64,000 bases of DNA. It comes from Nocardioides coralli. GTDB taxonomy: Bacteria; Actinomycetota; Actinomycetes; Propionibacteriales; Nocardioidaceae. Shown here piece after piece: positions 31,586 to 41,054 of this stretch (positions are counted from its first letter, which is position 1; the number at the start of each line of letters is the position of its first letter). Below the pieces are notes generated by a model, which saw only the letters and a list, made by a program, of their open reading frames with translations, ran no database searches and was not told the origin of the DNA. A program made the translations under genes and the position numbers. Location of the stretch: assembly GCF_019880385.1 (NCBI RefSeq), contig NZ_CP082273.1:496001-560000 (forward strand), given 5' to 3'.

Positions 31586-32422
31586 ATGACCGGCACGCTC
31601 GTCCTGGCAGCGACCCCCATCGGCCGGGTCGAGGACGCACCGCCCCGGCTGGCGGCCGAGCTGCGCGACGCCGACGTCGTGGCGGCCGAGGACACCCGCC
31701 GGCTGCGCCGCCTCTGCCGTGACCTGGCCGTGGAGCCCGCAGGCCGCGTCGTCTCCTACTTCGAGGGCAACGAGGCAGCCCGCACGCCGGCCCTCGTCGA
31801 GTCGCTGCTCGGCGGCGAGCGCGTGCTGCTGGTGACCGACGCCGGGATGCCGAGCGTCTCCGACCCGGGCTACCGGCTGGTGGCTGCCGCGGTCGCGGCC
31901 GGGGTGGACGTCACGGCCGTGCCCGGCCCCTCGGCCGTGCTGACCGCGCTCGCCGTCTCGGGGCTGCCCGTCGACCGGTTCTGCTTCGAGGGGTTCCTGC
32001 CCCGCAAGGCCGGCGAGCGAGCCCGGCGCCTGGCGGGGCTGGCGAGCGAGGAGCGGACGCTGGTCTTCTTCGAGGCGCCCCACCGGACCGAGGCAGCGCT
32101 GGCCGCACTCGCGGAGGCCTTCGGCGGCGACCGGTCGGCCGCGGTGTGCCGCGAGCTGACCAAGACCCACGAGGAGGTACGCCGGGGGCCGCTGGCGGAG
32201 CTGGTGACGTGGGCCGCGGCCGGCGTGCGGGGCGAGGTCACCATCGTGGTCACCGGTGCCGATCCCACCGCCTCGGCCCCCACCGACCCCGCGGGCTACC
32301 GCGAGGCGGTGGCCGAGCGCGAGGCTGCGGGCACCCCCCGCAAGGAGGCGATCCTCGAGGTCGCCCGCGCCGCCGGCGTACCCAAGCGCGAGGTCTACGA
32401 CGCGGTCCACCGACCCTCCTAG
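31586..32422 (+). CDS. rsmI: 16S rRNA (cytidine(1402)-2'-O)-methyltransferase RsmI
   Basis: RsmI methylates the ribose of C1402 in the decoding centre of 16S rRNA. The 278-residue protein has LVLAATPIGRVEDAPPRLAAEL (TPIGN-type N-terminus), VVAAEDTRRLRRL, VLLVTDAGMPSVSDPGYRLV, VPGPSAVLTALAVSGLPVDRF, FFEAPHRTEAALAAL, ELTKTHEEVRRG and GEVTIVVTG. The usual TPIGNL reads TPIGRV here. The C-terminal HTH-like KEAILEVARAAGVPKREVYDAVH is family-typical. It lies 49 bp from the divergent PMT start. Confidence 0.95.
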   Translation: MTGTLVLAATPIGRVEDAPPRLAAELRDADVVAAEDTRRLRRLCRDLAVEPAGRVVSYFEGNEAARTPALVESLLGGERVLLVTDAGMPSVSDPGYRLVAAAVAAGVDVTAVPGPSAVLTALAVSGLPVDRFCFEGFLPRKAGERARRLAGLASEERTLVFFEAPHRTEAALAALAEAFGGDRSAAVCRELTKTHEEVRRGPLAELVTWAAAGVRGEVTIVVTGADPTASAPTDPAGYREAVAEREAAGTPRKEAILEVARAAGVPKREVYDAVHRPS

Positions 32423-32432
32423 GCTGACCGGC

Positions 32433-33323
32433 ATGACGGACGGACCGACCCGGCAGCGCGCCGCGCATGAGGAGCGGTCCGGTGCGCGCCGGGACCGGGA
32501 GCGCCCCCCGGCCCCGGAGCCGCTCCCGCACCCGGTGGTCGACAACCACTGCCACCTCGACATCGCCGACGGCGACTGGCTCCCCCTCGCGGAGGCCATC
32601 GCAGCCGCCCGCGCCGTCAACGTCGGGCGGATCGTGCAGATCGGGTGTGACCTGCCGGGCGCCCGCTGGGCGGTCGAGGCGGCCGCCGGGCACGACGAGC
32701 TGGTCGCCGGGGTCGGGCTGCACCCCAACGAGGCGCCGCGGCTGGCCGCTGCCGGCGAGCTCGACGCAGCGCTGGCCGAGGTCGAGCGGCTCGCGCTGAC
32801 CCACGACAAGGTCCGCGCGGTGGGGGAGACCGGCCTCGACCACTTCCGCACCGGCGAGGACGGCCGGGCGGCGCAGGAGGAGAGCTTCCGGCGGCACATC
32901 GACCTCGCCAAGCGGCTCGAGAAGACGCTGGTGATCCACGACCGCGACGCCCACGACGACGTGCTGCGCGTCATCGACAGCGAGGGCCCACCCGAGCGCT
33001 GGGTGATGCACTGCTTCTCCGGCGACGCCGAGCTCGCCCGGCAGTGCCTCGACCGGGGCGCCCACCTCAGCTTCGCCGGCACCGTCACCTTCAAGAACGC
33101 CCAGCCGCTGCGCAACGCGCTCGTGGTCACCCCCGCCGACCGGCTCCTCGTTGAGACCGACGCCCCCTACCTCACCCCGGTGCCGTTCCGAGGCCGGCCC
33201 AACGCCTCCTACCTGGTGCCCCACACGGTGCGGGCGATGGCGGAGGTCCGCGGTGACGACCTCGCCGAGCTGTGTGCGGCCATCGACGCCGCCACCGAGA
33301 CCGCCTTCGGCGGTGCCTGGTAG
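32433..33323 (+). CDS. TatD-family metal-dependent hydrolase (DNase)
   Basis: The 296-residue protein has an additional 35-residue charged N-terminus before the TIM barrel starts at VVDNHCHLDIADG (metal-binding HCH). GVGLHPNEAPRLA, VGETGLDHFRT (in place of the common GEIGLDYY), KTLVIHDRDAHDDVL, WVMHCFSGDAELARQ and LLVETDAPYLTPVPFRGRPN complete the metal and phosphate ligands. TatD proteins are 3'-5' exonucleases of single-stranded DNA. TAGGCT ends seven bases before the ATG; no SD, so leaderless translation is likely. It precedes rpf, as Rv1008/Rv1009 in M. tuberculosis. Confidence 0.92.
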   Translation: MTDGPTRQRAAHEERSGARRDRERPPAPEPLPHPVVDNHCHLDIADGDWLPLAEAIAAARAVNVGRIVQIGCDLPGARWAVEAAAGHDELVAGVGLHPNEAPRLAAAGELDAALAEVERLALTHDKVRAVGETGLDHFRTGEDGRAAQEESFRRHIDLAKRLEKTLVIHDRDAHDDVLRVIDSEGPPERWVMHCFSGDAELARQCLDRGAHLSFAGTVTFKNAQPLRNALVVTPADRLLVETDAPYLTPVPFRGRPNASYLVPHTVRAMAEVRGDDLAELCAAIDAATETAFGGAW

Positions 33324-33357
33324 CGCGTGGCGCGCGTCACGGCCGGTGGACGAGGGT

Positions 33358-33386
33358 TTGGCATAACCACCGGGCCTCGTTATCGT
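33358..33386 (+). promoter_or_regulatory. Candidate rpf promoter in the 238-bp tatD-rpf gap
   Basis: TTGGCA (33358) and TATCGT (33381) lie 17 bp apart in a locally AT-richer patch. It would give a leader of about 170 nt before the GTG at 33562. The leader contains no recognisable c-di-AMP (ydaO) riboswitch core, although rpf genes in actinobacteria often have one. Confidence 0.4.
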
Positions 33387-33393
33387 TTCGTGA

Positions 33394-34698
<1,305 letters not shown>

Positions 34699-34728
34699 CC
34701 TCCTGACGAGGCCACTAGCCTTCTCCGC

Positions 34729-35586
34729 ATGACGTCTTCCGCCGGCCCGAGGCTCCTCGGGCCGGCGGAAGTGCGTTCGCTGGCCGCCGAGCTCGACCTG
34801 CGCCCCACCAAGCAGCGCGGTCAGAACTTCGTGATCGACCCCAACACGGTGCGCCGCATCGTCCGTGACTCCGCCATCACCGGTGACGACGTCGTCGTCG
34901 AGGTGGGTCCCGGGCTGGGGTCCCTGACGCTGGCGCTGCTCGAGGTCGCGGCCCGGGTGGTGGCGATCGAGGTGGACCCCGTCCTCGCGTCCCGGCTGCC
35001 GGCGACGGTGGCGGAGTACGCCCCCGAGCGGGTCGACCGCTTCGAGCTCGTGCTGGCCGACGCGATGCGCGTCGACGACGTACCCGGGCCACCGCCGACG
35101 GCGCTCGTGGCCAACCTGCCCTACAACGTGTCGGTGCCGGTGCTCCTCCACCTGCTGGCGCTGCTGCCGTCGCTGCAGCACGGACTGGTGATGGTGCAGT
35201 CGGAGGTGGCCGACCGGCTGGCCGCCGCGCCCGGGTCGCGCACCTACGGGGTGCCGTCGGTGAAGGCCGCCTGGTACGCCGACGTACGCCGCGCGGGTGC
35301 GATCGGCCGCACCGTCTTCTGGCCCGCCCCCAACGTCGACTCCGGGCTGGTCGCGTGGACGCGCCGCGAGCCGCCCACGACCGCGGTGTCCCGCGAGCGG
35401 GTGTTCGCGGTCGTCGACGCAGCCTTCGCCCAGCGTCGCAAGGCGTTGCGGGGCGCGCTCCGCGGCGTCGCCGGCTCGGGCGAGGCCGCGACCGCGGCCC
35501 TCGAACGGGCCGGCATCGACCCGCTGGCGCGGGGCGAGTCGCTGACGATCGAGGACTTCGTGCGGATCGCCGAGGCCCTGTCGTGA
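34729..35586 (+). CDS. rsmA: 16S rRNA (A1518/A1519-N6) dimethyltransferase RsmA/KsgA
   Basis: It dimethylates two adenosines in helix 45 of 16S rRNA late in 30S assembly. The 285-residue protein shows [24 protein letters not shown] motif [32 protein letters not shown], the catalytic NLPY in [20 protein letters not shown] near residue 128, and the C-terminal helical domain with [22 protein letters not shown] ends seven bases before the ATG with no SD, suggesting leaderless translation. ispE overlaps its stop by 4 bp. Confidence 0.96.
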   Translation: MTSSAGPRLLGPAEVRSLAAELDLRPTKQRGQNFVIDPNTVRRIVRDSAITGDDVVVEVGPGLGSLTLALLEVAARVVAIEVDPVLASRLPATVAEYAPERVDRFELVLADAMRVDDVPGPPPTALVANLPYNVSVPVLLHLLALLPSLQHGLVMVQSEVADRLAAAPGSRTYGVPSVKAAWYADVRRAGAIGRTVFWPAPNVDSGLVAWTRREPPTTAVSRERVFAVVDAAFAQRRKALRGALRGVAGSGEAATAALERAGIDPLARGESLTIEDFVRIAEALS

Positions 35587-36506
35587 GCGCCGGGAGGTCC
35601 GTGACGGTCCGCGCGCCCGCCAAGATCAACCTCCACCTCGGCGTGGGCGCGCCGCGCGAGGACGGCTTCCACCCGCTGATGACCGTCTACCACGCCATCG
35701 GGCTCTACGACGACGTCACCGTGGCCGACGCCGACGACTGGGCGGTGGAGGTCTCGGCCGTCGGTGGCGTCGACGTCTCCGCGGTGCCGCTCGACGACTC
35801 CAACCTCGTGGTCCGTGCCGGCCGCGCGCTGGTCGCCCACCACGGGGTCCGGCGCGCCGCGCGGATCCGGGTGCGCAAGGGGATCCCGGTCGCGGGCGGC
35901 ATGGCCGGCGGGTCGGCCGACGCAGCCGCAGCACTCGTGGCCCTCGACCGGCTGTGGGACCTGGAGACCTCCGACGCCGACCTGTTCGACCTCGCCGCCG
36001 GGCTCGGCAGCGACGTCCCCTTCGGGCTGGTGGGCGGCAACGCGCTCGGCACCGGCCGGGGCGAGGTGGTCGAGCAGCTGCCGGGGGCCGACGTGCCGCG
36101 CTGGTGGGTCGTGGTGACGGCGCCCGCCGGCCTCTCCACGCCTGCGGTCTACCGCCGCTTCGACGAGCTCTCACCCGACGCCCCCGCCGAGCCGCGGGCG
36201 CCGCACCGGCTGGTCGCCTTCCTGTCCGACCCGGCGGACGCTGTCGCACCACTGCTCCACAACGACCTCCAGCCCGCGGCGCTGGACCTGCGACCCGAGC
36301 TGGCCGACGTGCTGGCCGCCGGCGAGGCCGCGGGTGCGCTGCGCGGCCTGGTGTCCGGCTCCGGGCCGACGTGCGTGTTCTGGTGCGCCGACGCCGACGC
36401 GGCCCGGGCGGTCGCCGGCGTACTCACCGAGGAGCACGGCAGCGACCGCGTCCTCGTGGCCACCGGAGCGGTCGCGGGCGCCCACGTGGTGGAGTACGAC
36501 CGATGA
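35583..36506 (+). CDS. ispE: 4-diphosphocytidyl-2-C-methyl-D-erythritol kinase IspE
   Basis: IspE is the fourth enzyme of the MEP isoprenoid pathway and phosphorylates CDP-methylerythritol. The 307-residue GHMP kinase has [37 protein letters not shown], the ATP loop [21 protein letters not shown] near residue 100 (quoted in part), [11 protein letters not shown] and [11 protein letters not shown]. The GTG start overlaps the rsmA stop (GTGA), and the ABC-F gene overlaps its own stop, so rsmA-ispE-abcF are translated as one unit. The same rsmA-ispE pair follows rpfB in mycobacteria. Confidence 0.96.
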   Translation: MSAGRSVTVRAPAKINLHLGVGAPREDGFHPLMTVYHAIGLYDDVTVADADDWAVEVSAVGGVDVSAVPLDDSNLVVRAGRALVAHHGVRRAARIRVRKGIPVAGGMAGGSADAAAALVALDRLWDLETSDADLFDLAAGLGSDVPFGLVGGNALGTGRGEVVEQLPGADVPRWWVVVTAPAGLSTPAVYRRFDELSPDAPAEPRAPHRLVAFLSDPADAVAPLLHNDLQPAALDLRPELADVLAAGEAAGALRGLVSGSGPTCVFWCADADAARAVAGVLTEEHGSDRVLVATGAVAGAHVVEYDR

Positions 36507-38320
36507 GCGCCGCCCCCAACCTCCTCAACCTCGAGCGGGTGTCGAAGGCCTACGGCATCCGACCGCTGCTCACCGAGGTGTCGCTCGGTGTCGCGGCCGG
36601 GGAGCGGATCGGCATCGTCGGCCGCAACGGCGGCGGCAAGACCACGCTGCTGGAGGTGATGACCGGGCAGGAGCCGCCCGACAGCGGCCGGGTCTCGCAG
36701 GCGCGGGGGCTGCAGGTCGGCTACCTCCACCAGGGCGACGCGCTCTCGGACAGCCACACGGTGCGCGAGGCGGTCCTTGCCGGCAAGGCCGACCACGAGT
36801 GGGCCGCCGACCCGCGCACGCGCGAGGTCGTGGAGGAGCTGCTCGCCGGTGTCGAGCTCGACCGCGCCGTGGTCGGCCTCTCCGGTGGTGAGCGCCGGCG
36901 CTGCTCGCTGGCCGCACTGCTGCTCGACCACCACGACCTGATCGTGCTCGACGAACCGACCAACCACCTCGACGTCGAGGCCGTCGCGTGGCTTGCCGGA
37001 CACCTGGCCGACCGGCCCTCGGCGCTCGTGGTCGTGACCCATGACCGCTGGTTCCTCGACGCGGTCTGCCAGCGGACCTGGGAGGTCCACGACGGCGAGG
37101 TCGACAGCTACGAGGGCGGGTACGCCGCCTTCGTGCTCGCCAAGGCCGAGCGGGCACGTCAGGCCGCGGCCACGGAGGAGCGCCGGCAGAACCTGGTCCG
37201 CAAGGAGCTGGCGTGGCTGCGGCGCGGTGCCCCGGCTCGCACCTCCAAACCGAAGTTCCGCATCGACGCCGCCACCGCCCTCATCGCCGACGAGCCGCCG
37301 CCGCGCGACCGGATGGAGCTGCAGCGGTTCGCCGCCCAACGGCTCGGCAAGGACGTCGTCGACCTCGAGGACGTCGACCTCCGGCGCGGCGACCGCACGC
37401 TGCTCTCCCACGCCACGTGGCGGCTCGGGCCGGGGGACCGGGTGGGCCTGGTGGGGGTCAACGGAGCCGGCAAGACCACGGTGCTCCAGCTGCTCGCCGG
37501 CACCCTCGCGCCCGACGTGGGGAAGGTGCGGCACGGGCGCACCGTCAGCCTGCAGCACCTCGGCCAGCAGCTTGACGACCTCGACCCCGAGGCGCGCGTG
37601 CTGGCGACGGTGGAGTCGGTCAAGCGGGTGACCCGGACCGCTGACGGGTCCGACATCACCGCCACGGCGATGCTCGAACGGTTCGGCTTCACCGGCGACC
37701 GGCTCACCGCCCGGCTCGGCGACCTCTCCGGTGGCGAGCGGCGGCGGTTCCAGCTGCTGCGGCTGCTGCTCACCGAGCCCAACGTGCTGCTGCTCGACGA
37801 GCCGACCAACGACCTCGACATCGAGACGCTGACCGTCCTCGAGGACTTCCTCGACGGCTGGCCCGGCACCCTCGTCGTCGTCTCCCACGACCGCTACTTC
37901 CTGGAGCGGGTCACCGACAGCACCTGGGCGCTGCTCGGCGACGGCCAGATCTCGATGCTCCCCCGCGGCGTCGACGAGTACCTCGAGCACCGCCGAATCA
38001 CCCTTCGCCGAGCCGTCACTCCAGCTGGTTCAGACCCCGCCGAGCCGTCACTTCAGCAGGTTGAGGAGGGCGCCGGCCGTCACTCCGGCCGGCCCAAGGT
38101 CGGCAGCGCCGAGGAGCGCGAGGCTCGCAAGACGCTGGCCCGCGTCGACAAGCAGCTCGCGCGGCTTGCCGAGCGCGAGGCCGAGGTGTCGGCACAGGTC
38201 GAGGCGGCCGGCCAGGACTACGAGCGACTGGCCGAGCTCGGCGGCGTACTCCGCGAGCTGCAGGACGAGCGTGACGCGCTGGAGCTGGAGTGGTTGGAGG
38301 CCGCAGAGCTCGTGGAGTGA
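36503..38320 (+). CDS. ABC-F family ribosome-associated ATPase
   Basis: ABC-F proteins carry two ATPase domains and no membrane part; they act at the ribosomal E site or in translation control and antibiotic protection. The 605-residue protein has Walker A GRNGGGKTT (near residue 40), signature LSGGERRRCSL, DEPTNHLDVEAV; the inter-domain linker with KAERARQAAATEERRQ; then GVNGAGKTT, DLSGGERRRFQL, LLLDEPTNDLDIETL. Residues about 501-520 (RAVTPAGSDPAEPSLQQ) are encoded by two inserted 32-bp repeat units, and the final stop codon is supplied by a third. A coiled coil (LARLAEREAEVSAQVEAAGQ) ends the protein. Confidence 0.95.
   Translation: MSAAPNLLNLERVSKAYGIRPLLTEVSLGVAAGERIGIVGRNGGGKTTLLEVMTGQEPPDSGRVSQARGLQVGYLHQGDALSDSHTVREAVLAGKADHEWAADPRTREVVEELLAGVELDRAVVGLSGGERRRCSLAALLLDHHDLIVLDEPTNHLDVEAVAWLAGHLADRPSALVVVTHDRWFLDAVCQRTWEVHDGEVDSYEGGYAAFVLAKAERARQAAATEERRQNLVRKELAWLRRGAPARTSKPKFRIDAATALIADEPPPRDRMELQRFAAQRLGKDVVDLEDVDLRRGDRTLLSHATWRLGPGDRVGLVGVNGAGKTTVLQLLAGTLAPDVGKVRHGRTVSLQHLGQQLDDLDPEARVLATVESVKRVTRTADGSDITATAMLERFGFTGDRLTARLGDLSGGERRRFQLLRLLLTEPNVLLLDEPTNDLDIETLTVLEDFLDGWPGTLVVVSHDRYFLERVTDSTWALLGDGQISMLPRGVDEYLEHRRITLRRAVTPAGSDPAEPSLQQVEEGAGRHSGRPKVGSAEEREARKTLARVDKQLARLAEREAEVSAQVEAAGQDYERLAELGGVLRELQDERDALELEWLEAAELVE
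38006..38089 (+). repeat. Short repeat units inside the ABC-F coding region
   Basis: Units at 38006 and 38038 share CGCCGAGCCGTCACTYCAGC plus a AGGTT or TGGTT end, 32 bp apart, with a degenerate third unit at 38071-38089 (GCCGTCACTCC). They are read in frame as an Ala/Pro/Ser-rich linker. They are inverted relative to the units after the stop codon, so the mRNA can form long-range hairpins. Confidence 0.75.
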
Positions 38321-38397
38321 CGGCTCGGCGGGTTGCGAACCAGCTGGAGTGACGGCTCGGCGGGGATTGAACCAGCTGGAGTGACGGGTCAGCTGAA
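38314..38397 (-). repeat. Three short repeat units between the convergent ABC-F and MarR genes
   Basis: Units GGAGTGACGGCTCGGCGGG at 38314 and 38346, and GGAGTGACGGGTCAGCTGA at 38379, are spaced 32 and 33 bp, each later unit preceded by AACCAGCT. They are the reverse complement of the units inside the ABC-F gene. The first supplies the ABC-F stop TGA (38318-38320), and the third supplies the MarR stop on the other strand (38389-38391). Likely REP-like elements that also serve as a bidirectional terminator. Confidence 0.75.
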
Positions 38398-38874
38398 GGG
38401 GGCGAGCAGGGTGCGGAGCAGGTCGGCGAGGCGGGCGCGGTCGCGGTCGGAGAGGTCGGCGAGCAGCTCGGCCTCGGCCGTCAGCAGCTCCTCGAACGCC
38501 GCGTCGACGGTGGCCAGGCCCTCGTCGGTGAGTCGCACGATGACGCCGCGCCGGTCGCCGGGATCCGGGTAGCGCTCGACCAGGCCACGACCGGCGAGCC
38601 GGTCGATCCTGTTGGTCATCGTGCCGCTGGTCACCAGCGTCTCGCGGAGCAGCCGGCCGGGGGAGAGCTCGTAGGGCTCACCGGCGCGCCGCAGCGCGGC
38701 CAGGACGTCGAACTCCCACGACTCGATGCCGTGCTCGGTGAAGGCGCCGCGCCGGGCGCGGTCGAGGTGGTGGGCCAGCCGCGAGATCCGGCTGAAGACC
38801 GCGACGGGAGCCAGGTCGAGGTCGGCGCGCTCACGCGCCCAGGCCTCCGTCAGGTCGTCGACCTCGTCCCTCAT
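38389..38874 (-). CDS. MarR-family transcriptional regulator
   Basis: The 161-residue winged-helix regulator has a helical N-terminus (FSRISRLAHHLDRARRGAF), the HTH with LSPGRLLRETLVTSGTMTNRIDRL (quoted from the recognition region as TSGTMTNRIDRLAGRGLVER), and a wing with YPDPGDRRGVIVRLTDEG. The dimerising C-terminal helix is DRDRARLADLLRTLLAPFS. It is divergent from the methyltransferase; the 54-bp gap contains overlapping TCAAGA/TCTTGA dyads that are very probably its own operator. Such regulators usually repress the divergent gene until a ligand binds. Confidence 0.9.
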   Translation of the reverse strand: MRDEVDDLTEAWARERADLDLAPVAVFSRISRLAHHLDRARRGAFTEHGIESWEFDVLAALRRAGEPYELSPGRLLRETLVTSGTMTNRIDRLAGRGLVERYPDPGDRRGVIVRLTDEGLATVDAAFEELLTAEAELLADLSDRDRARLADLLRTLLAPFS

Positions 38875-38891
38875 GGGCAGCAGGGTACCCC

Positions 38892-38921
38892 TTGTCAAGA
38901 ATCTTGATATCAAGATACTGT
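38892..38921 (+). promoter_or_regulatory. Methyltransferase promoter overlapping MarR operator
   Basis: TTGTCA (38892-38897) and TACTGT (38916-38921) are 18 bp apart. The spacer contains the perfect 16-bp palindrome ATCTTGATATCAAGAT (38901-38916) and, overlapping it, TCAAGA-A-TCTTGA (38895-38907). A MarR dimer bound here would block both divergent promoters. TACTGT ends seven bases before the ATG, which predicts a leaderless transcript. Confidence 0.65.
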
Positions 38922-38928
38922 GGCCGGC

Positions 38929-39708
38929 ATGCACACGCCGCACACCTGGGACCCCGACCGCTACCTGGCGTACGCCGACGAGCGCGGTCGACCGTTCGTG
39001 GAGCTGGTGGCGCGGGTCGGTGCGGAGGCACCGGCCGACGTGGTCGACCTCGGCTGCGGCCCCGGCACGCTCACACGGCTGCTCGCCGAGCGCTGGCCCG
39101 CAGCCCGGGTACGCGGTGTCGACGCCAGTGCCGAGATGATCGAGGCCGCCGGCCGCGAGGTGCCCGAGCTCGCGTGGGAGCAGGCCGACCTTCGCGACTG
39201 GATCGACCGCGGCGAGCAGGTCGACGTCCTGCTCTCGAACGCGACGCTGCAGTGGCTGCCCGACCACCTCGACCTGCTGCCGCGCCTGGTCGCGGCCGTG
39301 CGGCCGGAGGGGTGGCTCGCCTTCCAGGTGCCCGGGAACTTCGACCAGCCCAGCCACACCATCCGCGCCGAGCTCGCCGCGCAGGAGCCGTACGCCGAGC
39401 ACACCCGCGGCGTGGCGGTGCCGGCCAGCCACGAGCCGGCCGACTATTTCGCCGCGCTCACGGCCGCGGGATGCGACGTGGATGTCTGGGAGACGACGTA
39501 CCTCCACGTGCTGCGCGGGGAGGACCCGGTCTTCACCTGGGTGTCCGGCACGGGTGCCCGGCCGACGCTCCAGGCGCTGCCCGACGGGCTCCGGCAGGAC
39601 TTCGAGGCCGACTATCGGGCCCGGTTGCGGGCGGCGTACCCCGACCGCGGCGACGGCGTGGTGCTGCCGTTCCGTCGGATCTTCGCGGTCGGGCGGCGGA
39701 CGGCGTGA
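38929..39708 (+). CDS. Tam-like class I SAM methyltransferase (trans-aconitate 2-methyltransferase)
   Basis: The 259-residue protein aligns in pattern with Tam: HTWDPDRYLAYADERGRPFVEL, SAM motif VVDLGCGPGTLTRLLAERWP, RGVDASAEMIEAA, DVLLSNATLQWLPDHLDLLPRL and GWLAFQVPGNFDQPSH. Tam methylates trans-aconitate, an inhibitor of aconitase. The C-terminal ETTYLHVLRGEDPVFTWVSGTG is also Tam-like. ATG 38929 is taken rather than a GTG 9 bp upstream because of the position of the -10 element. The VOC gene overlaps by 4 bp. Confidence 0.88.
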   Translation: MHTPHTWDPDRYLAYADERGRPFVELVARVGAEAPADVVDLGCGPGTLTRLLAERWPAARVRGVDASAEMIEAAGREVPELAWEQADLRDWIDRGEQVDVLLSNATLQWLPDHLDLLPRLVAAVRPEGWLAFQVPGNFDQPSHTIRAELAAQEPYAEHTRGVAVPASHEPADYFAALTAAGCDVDVWETTYLHVLRGEDPVFTWVSGTGARPTLQALPDGLRQDFEADYRARLRAAYPDRGDGVVLPFRRIFAVGRRTA

Positions 39709-40076
39709 GGCTCCACCACGTGCAGGTCGCCATCCCGGCCGGGGGCGAGGGCGAGGCGCGCCGCTTCTGGGTCGACGCGCTCGGCATGACCGAGGTCGAC
39801 AAGCCGAGCGAGCTGCGGGCGCGGGGCGGACTGTGGGTGAGAGGGGGCGCGGCCGAGGTGCACCTCGGGGTTGAGGAGCCGTTCCAGCCGGCCCGCAAGG
39901 CCCACCCGGCCCTGCTCCTCGAGAGCGTCGCGGAGCTGGAGGACGTGGCGTCGCGGCTCCAGCAGGCGGGCTTCGAGGTCGACCACACGCAGCGCGAGTC
40001 CTTCCCGGGGCACGTGCGCGTGCACGCCTTCGACGGTCACGGCAACCGGGTGGAGCTGCTGGCGACCGGCCCCTGA
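39705..40076 (+). CDS. VOC (glyoxalase/bleomycin-resistance) family protein
   Basis: The 123-residue protein folds as a single VOC module pair: LHHVQVAIPAGGEGEARRFW, GGLWVRGGAAEVHLGVEEPF, LLLESVAELEDVASRLQQAGF and HAFDGHGNRVELLATGP. Metal ligands would be the His in HHVQVA, HLGV and the Glu in RVELL. It is translationally coupled to the methyltransferase through a GTGA overlap, so both are under MarR control. The substrate is unknown: fosfomycin-type resistance, dioxygenase or glyoxalase functions are all possible. Confidence 0.88.
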   Translation: MRLHHVQVAIPAGGEGEARRFWVDALGMTEVDKPSELRARGGLWVRGGAAEVHLGVEEPFQPARKAHPALLLESVAELEDVASRLQQAGFEVDHTQRESFPGHVRVHAFDGHGNRVELLATGP

Positions 40077-40077
40077 C

Positions 40078-40239
40078 TCAGCGCCCGCGCAGGCGCGCGA
40101 GCAGCCCGGGTCGCTGCTCGGTCTCGTGGCCGGGGCAACGCTGGTCGCGCGGCACGCCGGCCATCACCTGGTCGACGTGCATCCCGCAGCCCTTCCAGGT
40201 CTGCTTGCCGCACGTGTGGCAGACGGCGGGTCGGCACAT
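40078..40239 (-). CDS. Small Cys-rich putative zinc-binding protein
   Basis: This 53-residue protein (MCRPAVCHTCGKQTWKGCGM...) has four closely placed Cys in CRPAVCHTCGKQTWKGCGMH and a later RCPGHE, probably binding one zinc ion. The motif is found in small uncharacterised actinobacterial proteins. It has a strong SD (AGAAGGAGA). It ends 2 bp from the VOC stop and follows the sulfite exporter by 26 bp, so it is likely the last gene of the sulfide-detoxification operon. Confidence 0.7.
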   Translation of the reverse strand: MCRPAVCHTCGKQTWKGCGMHVDQVMAGVPRDQRCPGHETEQRPGLLARLRGR

Positions 40240-40265
40240 GGTGTCTCCTTCTCGTGGCGGACGGG

Positions 40266-41054
40266 TCAGGTGAGGGCGGGGGCGGCCTGCCAGGCGGTGG
40301 TCACGGCGACGGCCAGGAGCAGCGCGGCGAATCCGCGCTGCAGGGCCCGGGCCGGGAGCCGTGCGGCCACCTGAGTGCCGGCAACGGCCGCCACGAGGGC
40401 GGCGGCGGTCACGGTCAGTGACGGGCCCCACGGGACCGTGGCGTCGCCGGCGAGCCGCGTGGCCAGCGCGATGGCCGAGGTCACGGCGATGACGAGCAGC
40501 GAGGTCCCGGCGGCGGTCCGCAGGTCGAGCCCGAGGGCGAGGACCAGGGCGGGGACGACGAGGAAGCCGCCGCCGACGCCGAGGAACCCGGTCAGCAGGC
40601 CGACGACCGTGGCCGCCACGGCGATCTTGAGGGCGCGAGGGCAGTCGCAGCGCAACGGGTTGAAGGACAGGACGGGCCCGCGGGTAGAGGGCTCCGGGCG
40701 ACGCCCGAGGAGCATCGCGGCCGCGGCGACGACGAGAAGCACCGCGAAGGCAAGGAGCAGCACGGCCTCGGCGACGCGCCCGGACAGGGCGGCACCCGCC
40801 ACGGTGCCGGCGGCCGCCGCCGCCGCGAAGAGCAGGCCGCGGTCGACCGCCACAGCGCCCCGGCGTCGGGAAGCGACCGCGGCCACCGCGGCGGTGACGC
40901 CGACGACGACCAGCGAGCCACTGGTCGCCTCGTAGGCGCCGAGGCCCAGCCCCAGCACCAGGACGGGTACGGCGAGCACCGACCCGCCCGCACCCAGGAC
41001 GCCGAGCAGCAACCCGATCAGGATGCCGCCGGCGACGGCGACCGCGAGGTCCAT
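40266..41054 (-). CDS. TauE/SafE-family sulfite/organosulfonate exporter
   Basis: The 262-residue protein has about eight hydrophobic helices in two halves with the family glycine motifs: GILIGLLLGVLGAGGSVLAV and VVGLLTGFLGVGGGFLVVPA. It would export sulfite or a related anion made by the persulfide dioxygenase. The loop SFNPLRCDCPRAL contains a CDC motif seldom seen in general members. Its ATG overlaps the upstream dioxygenase stop (ATGA), firmly tying its job to sulfur oxidation. Confidence 0.9.
   Translation of the reverse strand: MDLAVAVAGGILIGLLLGVLGAGGSVLAVPVLVLGLGLGAYEATSGSLVVVGVTAAVAAVASRRRGAVAVDRGLLFAAAAAAGTVAGAALSGRVAEAVLLLAFAVLLVVAAAAMLLGRRPEPSTRGPVLSFNPLRCDCPRALKIAVAATVVGLLTGFLGVGGGFLVVPALVLALGLDLRTAAGTSLLVIAVTSAIALATRLAGDATVPWGPSLTVTAAALVAAVAGTQVAARLPARALQRGFAALLLAVAVTTAWQAAPALT

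Noticed and set aside
38006..38397. CRISPR-like array
   Set aside because: Period 32-33 bp with repeats is CRISPR-like at first sight, but units occur in both orientations, the spacers are only 6-12 bp, units lie in a coding sequence and no cas genes are nearby.
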